Assembly (NCBI GenBank): GCA_051861445.1 | Contig: JBHYCS010000002.1 | Coordinates: forward strand, 1 to 64,000 | Length of the DNA: 64,000 nt | Direction of reading: 5' to 3' | Source of the DNA: Parasediminibacterium sp051861445 | Lineage (GTDB): Bacteria > Bacteroidota > Bacteroidia > Chitinophagales > Chitinophagaceae | Shown here: piece by piece, positions 28,141-36,203 of the stretch | How the letters are laid out: each line of letters starts with the position of its first letter | Position numbering within the stretch: position 1 is the first letter of the stretch | Translations under genes and position numbers: made by a program | The notes under the pieces: model-generated | What the model was told of the DNA's origin: nothing | The model's database searches: none | Seen by the model: the letters and a program-made list of their open reading frames with translations, nothing else

Positions 28141-28195
28141 TTTTATGTAACCAGCTGTATCACTTTATTCAACTGCATAGGCGTCGCACTCTTGT
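28141..28195 (+). repeat. Dispersed repeat copy 3, between TPR and DUF1015 genes
   Basis: TTTTATGTAACCAGCT, a 23-nt spacer, then GGCGTCGCACTCTTGT. GCTGTA near the left end is mirrored by TACAGC just after the right end (to 28200), hinting at a stem. It is the longest intergenic copy and matches copies 1 and 2. Confidence 0.75.
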
Positions 28196-28240
28196 ACAGC
28201 AACAACAGCTATCGGCAATAAAAACTAAAGTAGCAAACGA

Positions 28241-29476
28241 CTACTCATAAATCAAATGTGTAAGTAATCCATCTCTCAATTTTGGTTCAAACCAAGTACT
28301 TTTAGGCGGCATTACATTTCCACTGTCGGCTATATCAAACAATTGATCAATCGTTACAGGATACAAGCTAAATGCTACTGCCATTTCTCCGCTATCTACT
28401 CTTTTTTCTAATGCTTGCAAGCCTCTAATTCCACCAACAAAATCTATACGCTTATCTGTTCTAGGATCTTTAATTCCTAAAATTTCATCCAATAAATTAT
28501 TTTGTAAAATGGTAACATCTAAAACTCCAATAGGATCGTTGGTATAAGTTCCTTCTTTTGCAGTTAATTGATACCATATACCACTTAAATACATTCCAAA
28601 AACATGCAAAACACTTGGTTTTACAGCATTTTTTCCCATTACTTGCACATCAAATTTTTGAGCTACAGCGGCTAAAAATTCAACGTCTGATAAGTTATTC
28701 AAATCTTTTGCCAAACGATTATAATCCATAATATACAACTGATTCGATGGAAAAAGTGTGGTTAAAAAATAATCACTTCCCTTTGTTGCTTTATCACCTA
28801 AGGCTTTTCTTACTTTAGCAGCAGATGCAGCTCTATGATGACCATCAGCAATGTAAGTACATGGCACTTGTGTTGCAAACAGCTGGGTAATTTGCTCAAC
28901 TGTATCATTATCACTAACAATCCAAATGGTATGCTGTATTCCATCGTCTGCTGTAAAATCGTAAGCAGCAGATTTAGTAGATTTCCATTTTTCAATTAAA
29001 GTATCAACTGTTTCTACATTTCTATACGCTAAAAAAACATTACCCGTTTGTGCTCCACTTGTTTTAATATGGTTAATTCGGTCTTGTTCTTTTTCTGGTC
29101 TTGTAAACTCATGCTTTTTAATAATGTCATTTTCGTAATCATCTACACTACTTACACATACCAAACCTGTTTGGCTTCTACCATTCATTACAAGTTGATA
29201 AATGTAGTAACATGCTTTATTCTCTCTAAACAACGTATCTCTTTTTATAAAAGCATCTAAGTTTTGTTTCGCTGCTTCATATACAGCTGTGCTGTGAATA
29301 TCTGTGGTTTCGGGTAAGCTAATTTCACTTTTAGTGATGTATAAAAAAGAATATGGATTGCCTTGAACTTCTACCTTAGCCTCTGCACTATTTAGTACAT
29401 CATAAGGTAAACTTGCTACTTGCTTTGCTAAACTAGCTTGTGGACGTAAAGCTTTAAACGGTTGAATAATGCTCAT
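28241..29476 (-). CDS. DUF1015 family protein
   Basis: 411 residues from the ATG at 29476, where the family's usual start 'IIQPFKALRPQ' begins; a 15-codon upstream extension is poor. Conserved blocks are 'SLPYDVLNSAEA', 'NPYSFLYITKSEI', 'RPEKEQDRINHI' and 'YIADGHHRAASAAKVR'. The last resembles ParB/nuclease-like HHR motifs, but the family has no proven function. It commonly lies beside serine-biosynthesis genes in Bacteroidota, and here follows serC by 63 bp, suggesting co-transcription. Cytoplasmic. Confidence 0.9.
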   Translation of the reverse strand: MSIIQPFKALRPQASLAKQVASLPYDVLNSAEAKVEVQGNPYSFLYITKSEISLPETTDIHSTAVYEAAKQNLDAFIKRDTLFRENKACYYIYQLVMNGRSQTGLVCVSSVDDYENDIIKKHEFTRPEKEQDRINHIKTSGAQTGNVFLAYRNVETVDTLIEKWKSTKSAAYDFTADDGIQHTIWIVSDNDTVEQITQLFATQVPCTYIADGHHRAASAAKVRKALGDKATKGSDYFLTTLFPSNQLYIMDYNRLAKDLNNLSDVEFLAAVAQKFDVQVMGKNAVKPSVLHVFGMYLSGIWYQLTAKEGTYTNDPIGVLDVTILQNNLLDEILGIKDPRTDKRIDFVGGIRGLQALEKRVDSGEMAVAFSLYPVTIDQLFDIADSGNVMPPKSTWFEPKLRDGLLTHLIYE

Positions 29477-29539
29477 AATAATGTTAGAAATATAAATAAT
29501 TGATAAATGATATAAATTCAAGAATTACCGAACAAATGA

Positions 29540-30613
29540 TTAGCTATTTTTTTGTGCAAAATCTTTCATTAGCTCTGTAAAAGTGGCTACACTTTCTAGT
29601 GGTAAAGCATTGTACATACTTACCCTAACCCCACCAACTGTTCTATAACCTTTTACCCCCACCATTCCATTTTCTTTACACAACTCTAAAAAAGGTGTTT
29701 CATGAGTAGGATTTTTTAAGAAAAAAACAGCATTCATAAAGCTTCTATCTTCTTTAGCAACATGGGCTGTAAATGTATCAGATAATGCATCAATGGTACT
29801 GTACAATAAATTTGCTTTTTCTCTGCTTCGTTTTTCCATTTCTACCAAGCCACCTTCTGCTTTTATCCAACGTAAAGTAAGTAAAGCAACATATACAGCA
29901 AATACAGGTGGTGTATTCATTAAAGAACCTGCTTCTATATGTTTTTGATAATCCATGATTGCAGGAATTGGTCTATTTACTTTACCCAAAATTTCTTTTT
30001 TAATCACTAATACATTTACACCTGCTGCACCCATATTTTTTTGAGCACCTGCATAAATAACCGAAAATTGTTTAAAGTTCATTGGTCTACTAAAAATATC
30101 GCTACTCATGTCTGCTACAATAGGAACGTTTGTTTCAGGTATAGAATGCCATTGAGTACCTTCTACCGTATTATTGGTTGTAATGTGCAAGTAAGCAGCC
30201 TGTTCAGGTATAGAAAACTGCTTGTTGATATAAGTGTAATTTTTATCTTTTGAGCTTGCTACTACAGCTACATTACCAAAAAGAGAAGCTTCTTTTACGG
30301 CTTTACTTCCCCAAACGCCGTCATCGCAATAAGCAGCCGTAGCAGTTTGATTTAGTAAATTCATCGGTACTTGCATAAATTGTGTAGTAGCACCTCCATG
30401 TAAAAACAAAACTTCGTAAGCATCATCTAACAGCATTAATTCTTTAACCAATGATTTTGCTTCTTCCATTATGGCAATGAAAAAAGGCGTACGATGCCCT
30501 ATTTCTAATACTGATAAACCTGTATTGTCTAGTTCTTGAATGGCTTGTGCCGCTTGTTGTAAAACTATTGTAGGTAAAATGGATGGACCTGAATTAAAAT
30601 TATGCTTTTTCAT
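29540..30613 (-). CDS. serC: Phosphoserine aminotransferase
   Basis: 357 residues, the usual SerC length. The start 'KHNFNSGPSILP' and the PLP-lysine block 'YAGAQKNMG' are diagnostic, as are 'FLHGGATTQFMQVPMNLL' and the C-terminal 'GYRTVGGVRVSMYNALP'. It transfers an amino group from glutamate to 3-phosphohydroxypyruvate for serine synthesis, and may also serve pyridoxine synthesis. serA is not adjacent; the next gene is the DUF1015 protein. Confidence 0.96.
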   Translation of the reverse strand: MKKHNFNSGPSILPTIVLQQAAQAIQELDNTGLSVLEIGHRTPFFIAIMEEAKSLVKELMLLDDAYEVLFLHGGATTQFMQVPMNLLNQTATAAYCDDGVWGSKAVKEASLFGNVAVVASSKDKNYTYINKQFSIPEQAAYLHITTNNTVEGTQWHSIPETNVPIVADMSSDIFSRPMNFKQFSVIYAGAQKNMGAAGVNVLVIKKEILGKVNRPIPAIMDYQKHIEAGSLMNTPPVFAVYVALLTLRWIKAEGGLVEMEKRSREKANLLYSTIDALSDTFTAHVAKEDRSFMNAVFFLKNPTHETPFLELCKENGMVGVKGYRTVGGVRVSMYNALPLESVATFTELMKDFAQKNS

Positions 30614-30794
30614 CTATGATTGCTTAAGAAAACGCAAAGTAAACGATTTCGCTTTAAAGCAGCCATAGAATTGGCAGAAACAAATAATGATATATAATAT
30701 GTTTATCGATTGCATGTATTATATATCAATTGATGTTACTTTTATGGCTTAAAATATATTTATTATTTTTTAAATAAAGTACATTCTTCTACCT

Positions 30795-31949
30795 ATGGAA
30801 AATAAAAAGAAAATAATGGTTACGGGCTGTTTCGATTTAATGCATAGTGGTCACGTAGCATTTTTAAAAGAAGCAGCAGCATTGGGAGAAGTGTATGCAT
30901 GCATTGGAAACGATGAAAACGTTTTTCAGCTAAAAGGCAGATATCCTGTAACGCCACAAGATGAGCGTAAATATATGCTAGAGGCGTTATCAGCAGTAAA
31001 GGAAGTACGAATAAACAGTGGCATGGGAATTATAGATTTTGTGAAAGAAATGGATGAAATTAAACCAGACATTTTTTTGGTAAATGAGGATGGAGCTACA
31101 CCTGCAAAAGCGGCATTGTGTAAAGAAAGAGGTATTGAATACCAAATTTTTAAACGTTTACCACATGAAAATTTACCAACTCGTTCTACTACAAGTTTAA
31201 GAACCGAATGTCAAATTCCTTTTAGAGTAGATTTAGCAGGTGGTTGGTTAGATCAACCATTTGTTTCGAAACATTATGCAGGTTCAGTTTTAACTATTTC
31301 GATTGAACCAACTTTAGAGTTTAACAATAGAAGTGGGATGGCTTCTAGCACTAGAAAAAAAGCAATAGAACTTTGGCGTACAGAAATACCAAATGTTGGC
31401 GATAAAGAGAAATTAGCCAAAATTTTATTTACCTATGAAAACCCTCCTGGTACAAAAGAAGTAGCCGGTTCTCAAGATGCTTTAGGTATTGTGTTACCTG
31501 GGCTAAATAAATTAAATTACGCTGGCGACTATTGGCCAAATTCAATAGAATCGGTTCATGATGAAAGTCTTTTATCTTGGATAGAACAGCATATTTTTTT
31601 GGTAACACTAGGCCCAAGAAATTCAACCTATTCTGTATTAGACAATACAAATATTAATGAAGCCAATGCTAAAGCTTTAGCAGATGCAACTGAAAACTGC
31701 TGGAAAGCAATTTTGGCAAAAAATGTGGTAGATTTCGGTGCTGCTTTTAAGGCCTCTTTTGAAGCTCAGATTGCAATGTTTCCAAACATGGCAGACAGCT
31801 CTATTTTTGAACAAATAGAACAATATAAAGATGTTGCCCTTGGTTGGAAACTAAGCGGTGCTGGCGGTGGCGGCTACTTAACCATGATTGCAGACAAACC
31901 AATTGAAAATGCTATTCAGATAAAAATTAGAAGAAAAGATACCCTGTAA
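30795..31949 (+). CDS. Cytidylyltransferase-like domain fused to GHMP-kinase-like domain
   Basis: 384 residues. The N-terminal ~130 residues form a nucleotidyltransferase: 'GCFDLMHSGHVAFL' with the HxGH site (His17, His20), and a later 'LPTRSTTSLR' in place of the usual 'RTxGISTT' block. From about 138 a GHMP-kinase fold follows: 'PFRVDLAGGWLD', a weak P-loop-like 'SGMASSTRKKA', 'GSQD' and the C-terminal 'SGAGGGGYLTM'. This resembles the heptose/fucose kinase branch (HddA-like). The kinase part looks shortened. A role in making an activated sugar by phosphorylation and nucleotidyl transfer is plausible; the substrate is unknown. Confidence 0.8.
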   Translation: MENKKKIMVTGCFDLMHSGHVAFLKEAAALGEVYACIGNDENVFQLKGRYPVTPQDERKYMLEALSAVKEVRINSGMGIIDFVKEMDEIKPDIFLVNEDGATPAKAALCKERGIEYQIFKRLPHENLPTRSTTSLRTECQIPFRVDLAGGWLDQPFVSKHYAGSVLTISIEPTLEFNNRSGMASSTRKKAIELWRTEIPNVGDKEKLAKILFTYENPPGTKEVAGSQDALGIVLPGLNKLNYAGDYWPNSIESVHDESLLSWIEQHIFLVTLGPRNSTYSVLDNTNINEANAKALADATENCWKAILAKNVVDFGAAFKASFEAQIAMFPNMADSSIFEQIEQYKDVALGWKLSGAGGGGYLTMIADKPIENAIQIKIRRKDTL

Positions 31950-31966
31950 AAAGGGTATCTTTTTTA
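31934..31966 (+). terminator. Terminator overlapping the fusion-gene stop codon
   Basis: AAAAGATACCC / GGGTATCTTTT pair perfectly around an 8-nt loop that contains the TAA stop, followed by T residues. It can serve both this gene and the convergent DUF502 gene ending at 31964. Confidence 0.8.
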
Positions 31967-32608
31967 TACATGTGTTACACCGCCACTAACGGTAAATTTC
32001 ATAGCATCTGCTGCACTTACTTCTGTTATAAATTTAATTTTTTGCGGTGGCACAAAATAAGTAATTCCGCTAATTGCATAAGAGTGTGGTACATAAACAG
32101 CTACATGATTTTCTAGTCCAAAATCAATTACTGTTTCTTGCGTAATAAAACCAATTCTCCATACATTTTCTCCATCTACATTTACCAAAACGGGTTTATC
32201 AAATTTTTTCTTATTTCCAGCAAAAGCCTCTAAAAAATCTTTCACTGAAGAATAAATAAATTTTATTCCAGGTGTGCTTTCTAAAACTTTATCTAACACA
32301 TTTACCAAACGCCCAACTACAAACAAAGATGATATCCAACCAATAATTATTACCAAACTGATTACTACAATAAATCCTAAACCTGGAATTTTTTCAAGGT
32401 TTCCGCTTTCGTCTCTAATCACCAATTTAGGAGCAATACTGTGAATGATATTAGGCAAAATATTATCTACAGCATTAAACAAACCTAAAACAACCCAAAT
32501 GGTAATTCCGATTGGTGCAATTACAATTAAACCCTGTAAAAAAAACTGTAATATTCTAGCTAACACACTTTTGGTGGCTGCTTTACGACTTGCTCTATCA
32601 AACATCAT
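31964..32608 (-). CDS. DUF502 family inner-membrane protein
   Basis: 214 residues with two membrane helices (about 20-45 'FFLQGLIVIAPIGITIWVVLGLF' region and 75-100 'GLGFIVVISLVIIIGWISS' region). The block 'PGIKFIYSSVKDFLEAF' and 'PHSYAISGITYFVPP' are typical of DUF502, whose function is unknown. It is a single gene between a convergent and a divergent neighbour. Confidence 0.88.
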   Translation of the reverse strand: MMFDRASRKAATKSVLARILQFFLQGLIVIAPIGITIWVVLGLFNAVDNILPNIIHSIAPKLVIRDESGNLEKIPGLGFIVVISLVIIIGWISSLFVVGRLVNVLDKVLESTPGIKFIYSSVKDFLEAFAGNKKKFDKPVLVNVDGENVWRIGFITQETVIDFGLENHVAVYVPHSYAISGITYFVPPQKIKFITEVSAADAMKFTVSGGVTHV

Positions 32609-32749
32609 AGTTTAAAAATATACTGTAAAATAAATTAGAATTTTTTAAAGCTGGAGATAATTAAAAACGCCTCATCTAACGCATTCATTATCAATTATTT
32701 AAGAAAATAAACACATGTATTCACAATTATTTAACAAAAAAAATAATGA

Positions 32750-32781
32750 ATGGAAACTCTAATTACGAAAAAAGTTTCCAT
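32750..32781. promoter_or_regulatory. Candidate TetR operator upstream of the efflux operon
   Basis: ATGGAAACT and AGTTTCCAT form a perfect 9-bp inverted repeat with a 14-bp spacer, 27 bp before the TetR start codon. TetR-family repressors usually bind such dyads in front of their own operon. Binding is inferred. Confidence 0.55.
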
Positions 32782-32807
32782 AGTTTTGCTCCCGATTTTA
32801 TACAATT

Positions 32808-33434
32808 ATGGAAACCCAAGAAAGAATTTTACACAAATCGCATGAACTGTACATGAAGTACGGTATAAGAAGTGTAAGCATGGATGAAATTGCAGCACAT
32901 TTAGGTATTTCTAAGAAAACTATTTACCAATATTATGCTGATAAAGATGCTTTAGTTGCTGCTGTTGTAGATATAGAAATTAATAATACTGAATGTGAAT
33001 GTGGTGATCATAAGGATAAAAGTGAGAATGCTGTTCATGAAATATTTTTAGCCATGGATATGTTGCAAGAAATGTTTGCCAACTTAAATCCTTCCATCAT
33101 TTATGATTTAGAAAAATATCATCCGAAAACATACAAGCGTTTCATGGATCACCACAATAAATTCATGTACAACGTAATTAAAGAAAATCTTGAAAGAGGT
33201 ATAACTGAAAAAATATATAGAGAAGACTTAAATACAGACATAATTGCCAGATTTAGATTAGCATCTATGTTTTCGATTTTTAATACCGATTACTTTCCTC
33301 AAGGTAAATACCAACTAGCCAATATTTGTAATGAAATAACCAAGCATTTTTTACACGGAATTGTATCTGAAAACGGACAAAAACTAGTGCTTGAATACCA
33401 AAATCAAAGAGAAACAAAAACAACAACAATATGA
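32808..33434 (+). CDS. TetR-family transcriptional repressor
   Basis: 208 residues. The N-terminal helix-turn-helix is 'GIRSVSMDEIAAHLGISKKTIYQYYADKDAL' (about 19-50, quoted here in part of its length: 'MDEIAAHLGISKKTIYQYY'). The ligand-binding C-terminus is unrecognised; a 'ECECGDHKDK' patch rich in Cys, His and acidic residues might hold a metal but is not conserved knowledge. Its stop overlaps the TolC-like gene by 4 bp (ATGA), so it should co-regulate the downstream efflux pump, probably via the dyad at 32750-32781. Confidence 0.93.
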   Translation: METQERILHKSHELYMKYGIRSVSMDEIAAHLGISKKTIYQYYADKDALVAAVVDIEINNTECECGDHKDKSENAVHEIFLAMDMLQEMFANLNPSIIYDLEKYHPKTYKRFMDHHNKFMYNVIKENLERGITEKIYREDLNTDIIARFRLASMFSIFNTDYFPQGKYQLANICNEITKHFLHGIVSENGQKLVLEYQNQRETKTTTI

Positions 33435-34849
33435 TAAAAAAACAACCCTTGCAAATAGGATGGTTGTTTAGTATGCTGGTGTTCAGTTTTGTAGCAACTG
33501 CTCAAACAACTGTAACAACCAATTCTAAACATAGCTTTTCTATTCAACAAGCTGTAGAGTACGCTACAAAAAACAATGCACAAGTTAAAAACGCGTTACT
33601 CAATTTTAAAAATCAACAACAGCAAAATAGAGAAATAACAGCGGCTGCATTACCTAGTGTTTCAGCAAACATCAACTCGTCATTTAGTCCAAATATCGCT
33701 GTACAATCTATTCCCAATTTTATTTCACCTGCTACGTATGCCGTATTGGTAGATGAGGGTGTAAGAAATGGAAGTGGTCAACCCATTACAATGCCAAATA
33801 ACTTCGGATTTATTGAAGCAGCTTTTGGTAGAAAATGGAACACAACAGGATCTATTGCTTTACAACAATTATTATTTGATGGACAAGTATTTATTGGCCT
33901 ACAAGCAAGGAAAACTTCTTTAGATTTTCAACAGAAAAATATTGAAGTAACCGAAGAAGCCATTAAACTAAACATTCATAAAATTTACTACCAATTAGTT
34001 GTTGCAAAAACACAAATAGACTTAATTGATGCCAACATTACAAGACTAAAAAAATTACAATCCGATACAAGGGCATTATACCAAAATGGTTTTGCCGAAA
34101 AATTAGATGTAGATAAAATAAGTGTTCAATTAGCGAACCTAAATACACAAAAAACCAATATTGAAGGCAGTGTAGAAATTGGCTATTTGGGTTTAAAAAC
34201 TTTAATGGGAATGCCTGTTAAAGACACTCTTATTCTTACCGATAACATTAAAGAAGAAGATATTAAAAATGGTGTGTTGGTAGATGCATATCAATATACA
34301 GACAGAAAAGATTTTCAGTATGCTTCTTTGGGCAAAAAACTAAACGAGTTTAATGTAAAACGTTATCAACTTAGTCAGTTACCAACCATTGCATTAAGTG
34401 GTAGTTATGCAAAAAATGCTCAACGAGATAAGTTTAACTTTTTTGGAAGAGGCGATTGGTTTACCATTTCACAAATAGGATTAAATATTTCTGTACCCAT
34501 ATTTAGTGGCTTTGCAAAAGATGCAAAAATTCAACAAGCAAAAATAGCTTTACAACAAACCGATAATCAAATTACCGATTACAAAAACCGAATTGATAAT
34601 GAAGTAATTACAGCAACCATTACTTTAAAAACAGCTTTAAATGCAATGGATAGCCAAAAACAAAACATGAATTTGGCAGAATCGGTTTATAATCAAACAA
34701 AGAAAAAATACGAGGTTGGTACAGGAAGCAATACCGAAATTACATTGGCACAAACCGATTTAATTAGTGCACAAACCAATTATGTAAATGCATTATACAG
34801 TGCAATTATTGCCAAAATAGATTATTTAAAAGCAATAGGTAAACTTTAA
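33431..34849 (+). CDS. TolC-like outer-membrane efflux protein
   Basis: 472 residues with signal peptide ending FVATAQ. Two OEP repeats are seen: 'SFSIQQAVEYATKNNAQVKNALLN' at the start and 'VPIFSGFAKDAKIQQAKIALQQT' in the second half, with long coiled helices between ('NITRLKKLQSDTRALYQNGFAEKLDVDKISVQLA' region). It forms the outer-membrane channel of the tripartite pump encoded by the next two genes. Coupled to tetR by a 4-bp overlap; 29 bp precede the adaptor gene. Confidence 0.94.
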   Translation: MIKKQPLQIGWLFSMLVFSFVATAQTTVTTNSKHSFSIQQAVEYATKNNAQVKNALLNFKNQQQQNREITAAALPSVSANINSSFSPNIAVQSIPNFISPATYAVLVDEGVRNGSGQPITMPNNFGFIEAAFGRKWNTTGSIALQQLLFDGQVFIGLQARKTSLDFQQKNIEVTEEAIKLNIHKIYYQLVVAKTQIDLIDANITRLKKLQSDTRALYQNGFAEKLDVDKISVQLANLNTQKTNIEGSVEIGYLGLKTLMGMPVKDTLILTDNIKEEDIKNGVLVDAYQYTDRKDFQYASLGKKLNEFNVKRYQLSQLPTIALSGSYAKNAQRDKFNFFGRGDWFTISQIGLNISVPIFSGFAKDAKIQQAKIALQQTDNQITDYKNRIDNEVITATITLKTALNAMDSQKQNMNLAESVYNQTKKKYEVGTGSNTEITLAQTDLISAQTNYVNALYSAIIAKIDYLKAIGKL

Positions 34850-34878
34850 AAATATCCCATAACAATCAAATCAACAAT

Positions 34879-36075
34879 ATGCAACAAATACACAAATTAA
34901 TGGTACTAACTATTGCAGTAGTTTCTTTAGCTGCTTGTGGTAGTAAAGGTGATAATGCCATTGCAAAGAAAAAAGCAGAATTAGAAAAACTAAAGGCAGA
35001 ACAAACCAAACTTGTAAGTACAATAGCTAGCTTAGAAGCAGAAATTTTTAAATTAGACCCATCTTCTAGACCAGAAAATACAAAGTTGGTAGCTGTAGCA
35101 CCTATTGCAACAGAAAACTTTGCACACTTTATAGATTTACAAGGAAAAATTGAAGCAGTAAATATTTCTTACATCACTCCAAAAAATGGTGGTGGACAAG
35201 TAAAAGCATTGTTCGTTAAAAAAGGCGATGCTGTAAAAAAAGGACAATTATTATTACAGCTAGACAATACCATTGCAAAGCAGAGTTTAATAGCCTCTGA
35301 ACAAAGCTTACAAACAACAAAATCGCAACTATCTTTTGCTAAAACCATTTATCAAAAACAAAAGAATTTATGGGAGCAAAACATAGGTACAGAAGTACAA
35401 TTGTTAACTGCAAAAAATAATGTAGAAACATTAGAAGCACAATTAAAAGCACAAGAAGAACAAGTAAAAATTTACAAAGAACAACTAAGTTTTTGCAATG
35501 TTTACAGCGATGTTAGTGGTGTTGCAGAAGATGTGAACGTACGTGTTGGCGAATTTTTTACAGGTGTAATTCAAGGCGTTGGTGCACAAATAAAAGTAGT
35601 AAATACCGATAACTTAAAAGTAACAGCAGAAATACCAGAAAACTATATTGGTAAAGTAAATGTAGGTAGCCGTATGAAGGTAAGCTTACCAGATATCGGT
35701 AAAACCTATGACATTACCATTAGTGTAGCCAATAAATTAATTGATGCAAATAGTAGAACATTTTATGTAGAGGGAAAAATTCCTTCTGACAATGCTATTC
35801 GTCCAAATCAAATTGCTCTTGTAAATATTCAAGATTATAACAACAATAAAGCTATTACCATTCCTGTAAACACACAACAAAACGATGATAAAGGTAAGTT
35901 TGTAATGGTAGCAGTAAAAGAAGGTAACAAATTAGTAGCAAAGAAAAAAGCAATAACTATAGGTGACTTTTATGGAGATAGACTAGAAATAAAAAGTGGC
36001 CTATCTATAGGAGATCAAATTATTGTCGAAGGCTTTCAAGGGTTGTATGATGGACAGTTAATTACTACCAAATAA
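34879..36075 (+). CDS. RND efflux periplasmic adaptor (HlyD/MFP family) lipoprotein
   Basis: 398 residues with lipobox 'SLAAC' (Cys20). A coiled coil follows directly ('KKKAELEKLKAEQTKLVSTI'), then the barrel-sandwich halves ('GGGQVKALFVKKGDAVKKGQ', 'VSGVAEDVNVRVGEFFTG') flanking an alpha-hairpin, and a beta-barrel and membrane-proximal domain. It links the RND pump to the TolC-like channel. The extra N-terminal coiled coil before the first lipoyl half is frequent in Bacteroidota adaptors. Confidence 0.94.
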   Translation: MQQIHKLMVLTIAVVSLAACGSKGDNAIAKKKAELEKLKAEQTKLVSTIASLEAEIFKLDPSSRPENTKLVAVAPIATENFAHFIDLQGKIEAVNISYITPKNGGGQVKALFVKKGDAVKKGQLLLQLDNTIAKQSLIASEQSLQTTKSQLSFAKTIYQKQKNLWEQNIGTEVQLLTAKNNVETLEAQLKAQEEQVKIYKEQLSFCNVYSDVSGVAEDVNVRVGEFFTGVIQGVGAQIKVVNTDNLKVTAEIPENYIGKVNVGSRMKVSLPDIGKTYDITISVANKLIDANSRTFYVEGKIPSDNAIRPNQIALVNIQDYNNNKAITIPVNTQQNDDKGKFVMVAVKEGNKLVAKKKAITIGDFYGDRLEIKSGLSIGDQIIVEGFQGLYDGQLITTK

Positions 36076-36203
36076 ACACAACCATTATTACCTAATAACA
36101 ATGGTGAACGTAAGCTATTTACATACACACAAAGCTTCGTGTATTGTTGTATAGCTAACTCTTTTGCATCATCCACACAAAAAATGTGGCAAAACAAACA
36201 ACT

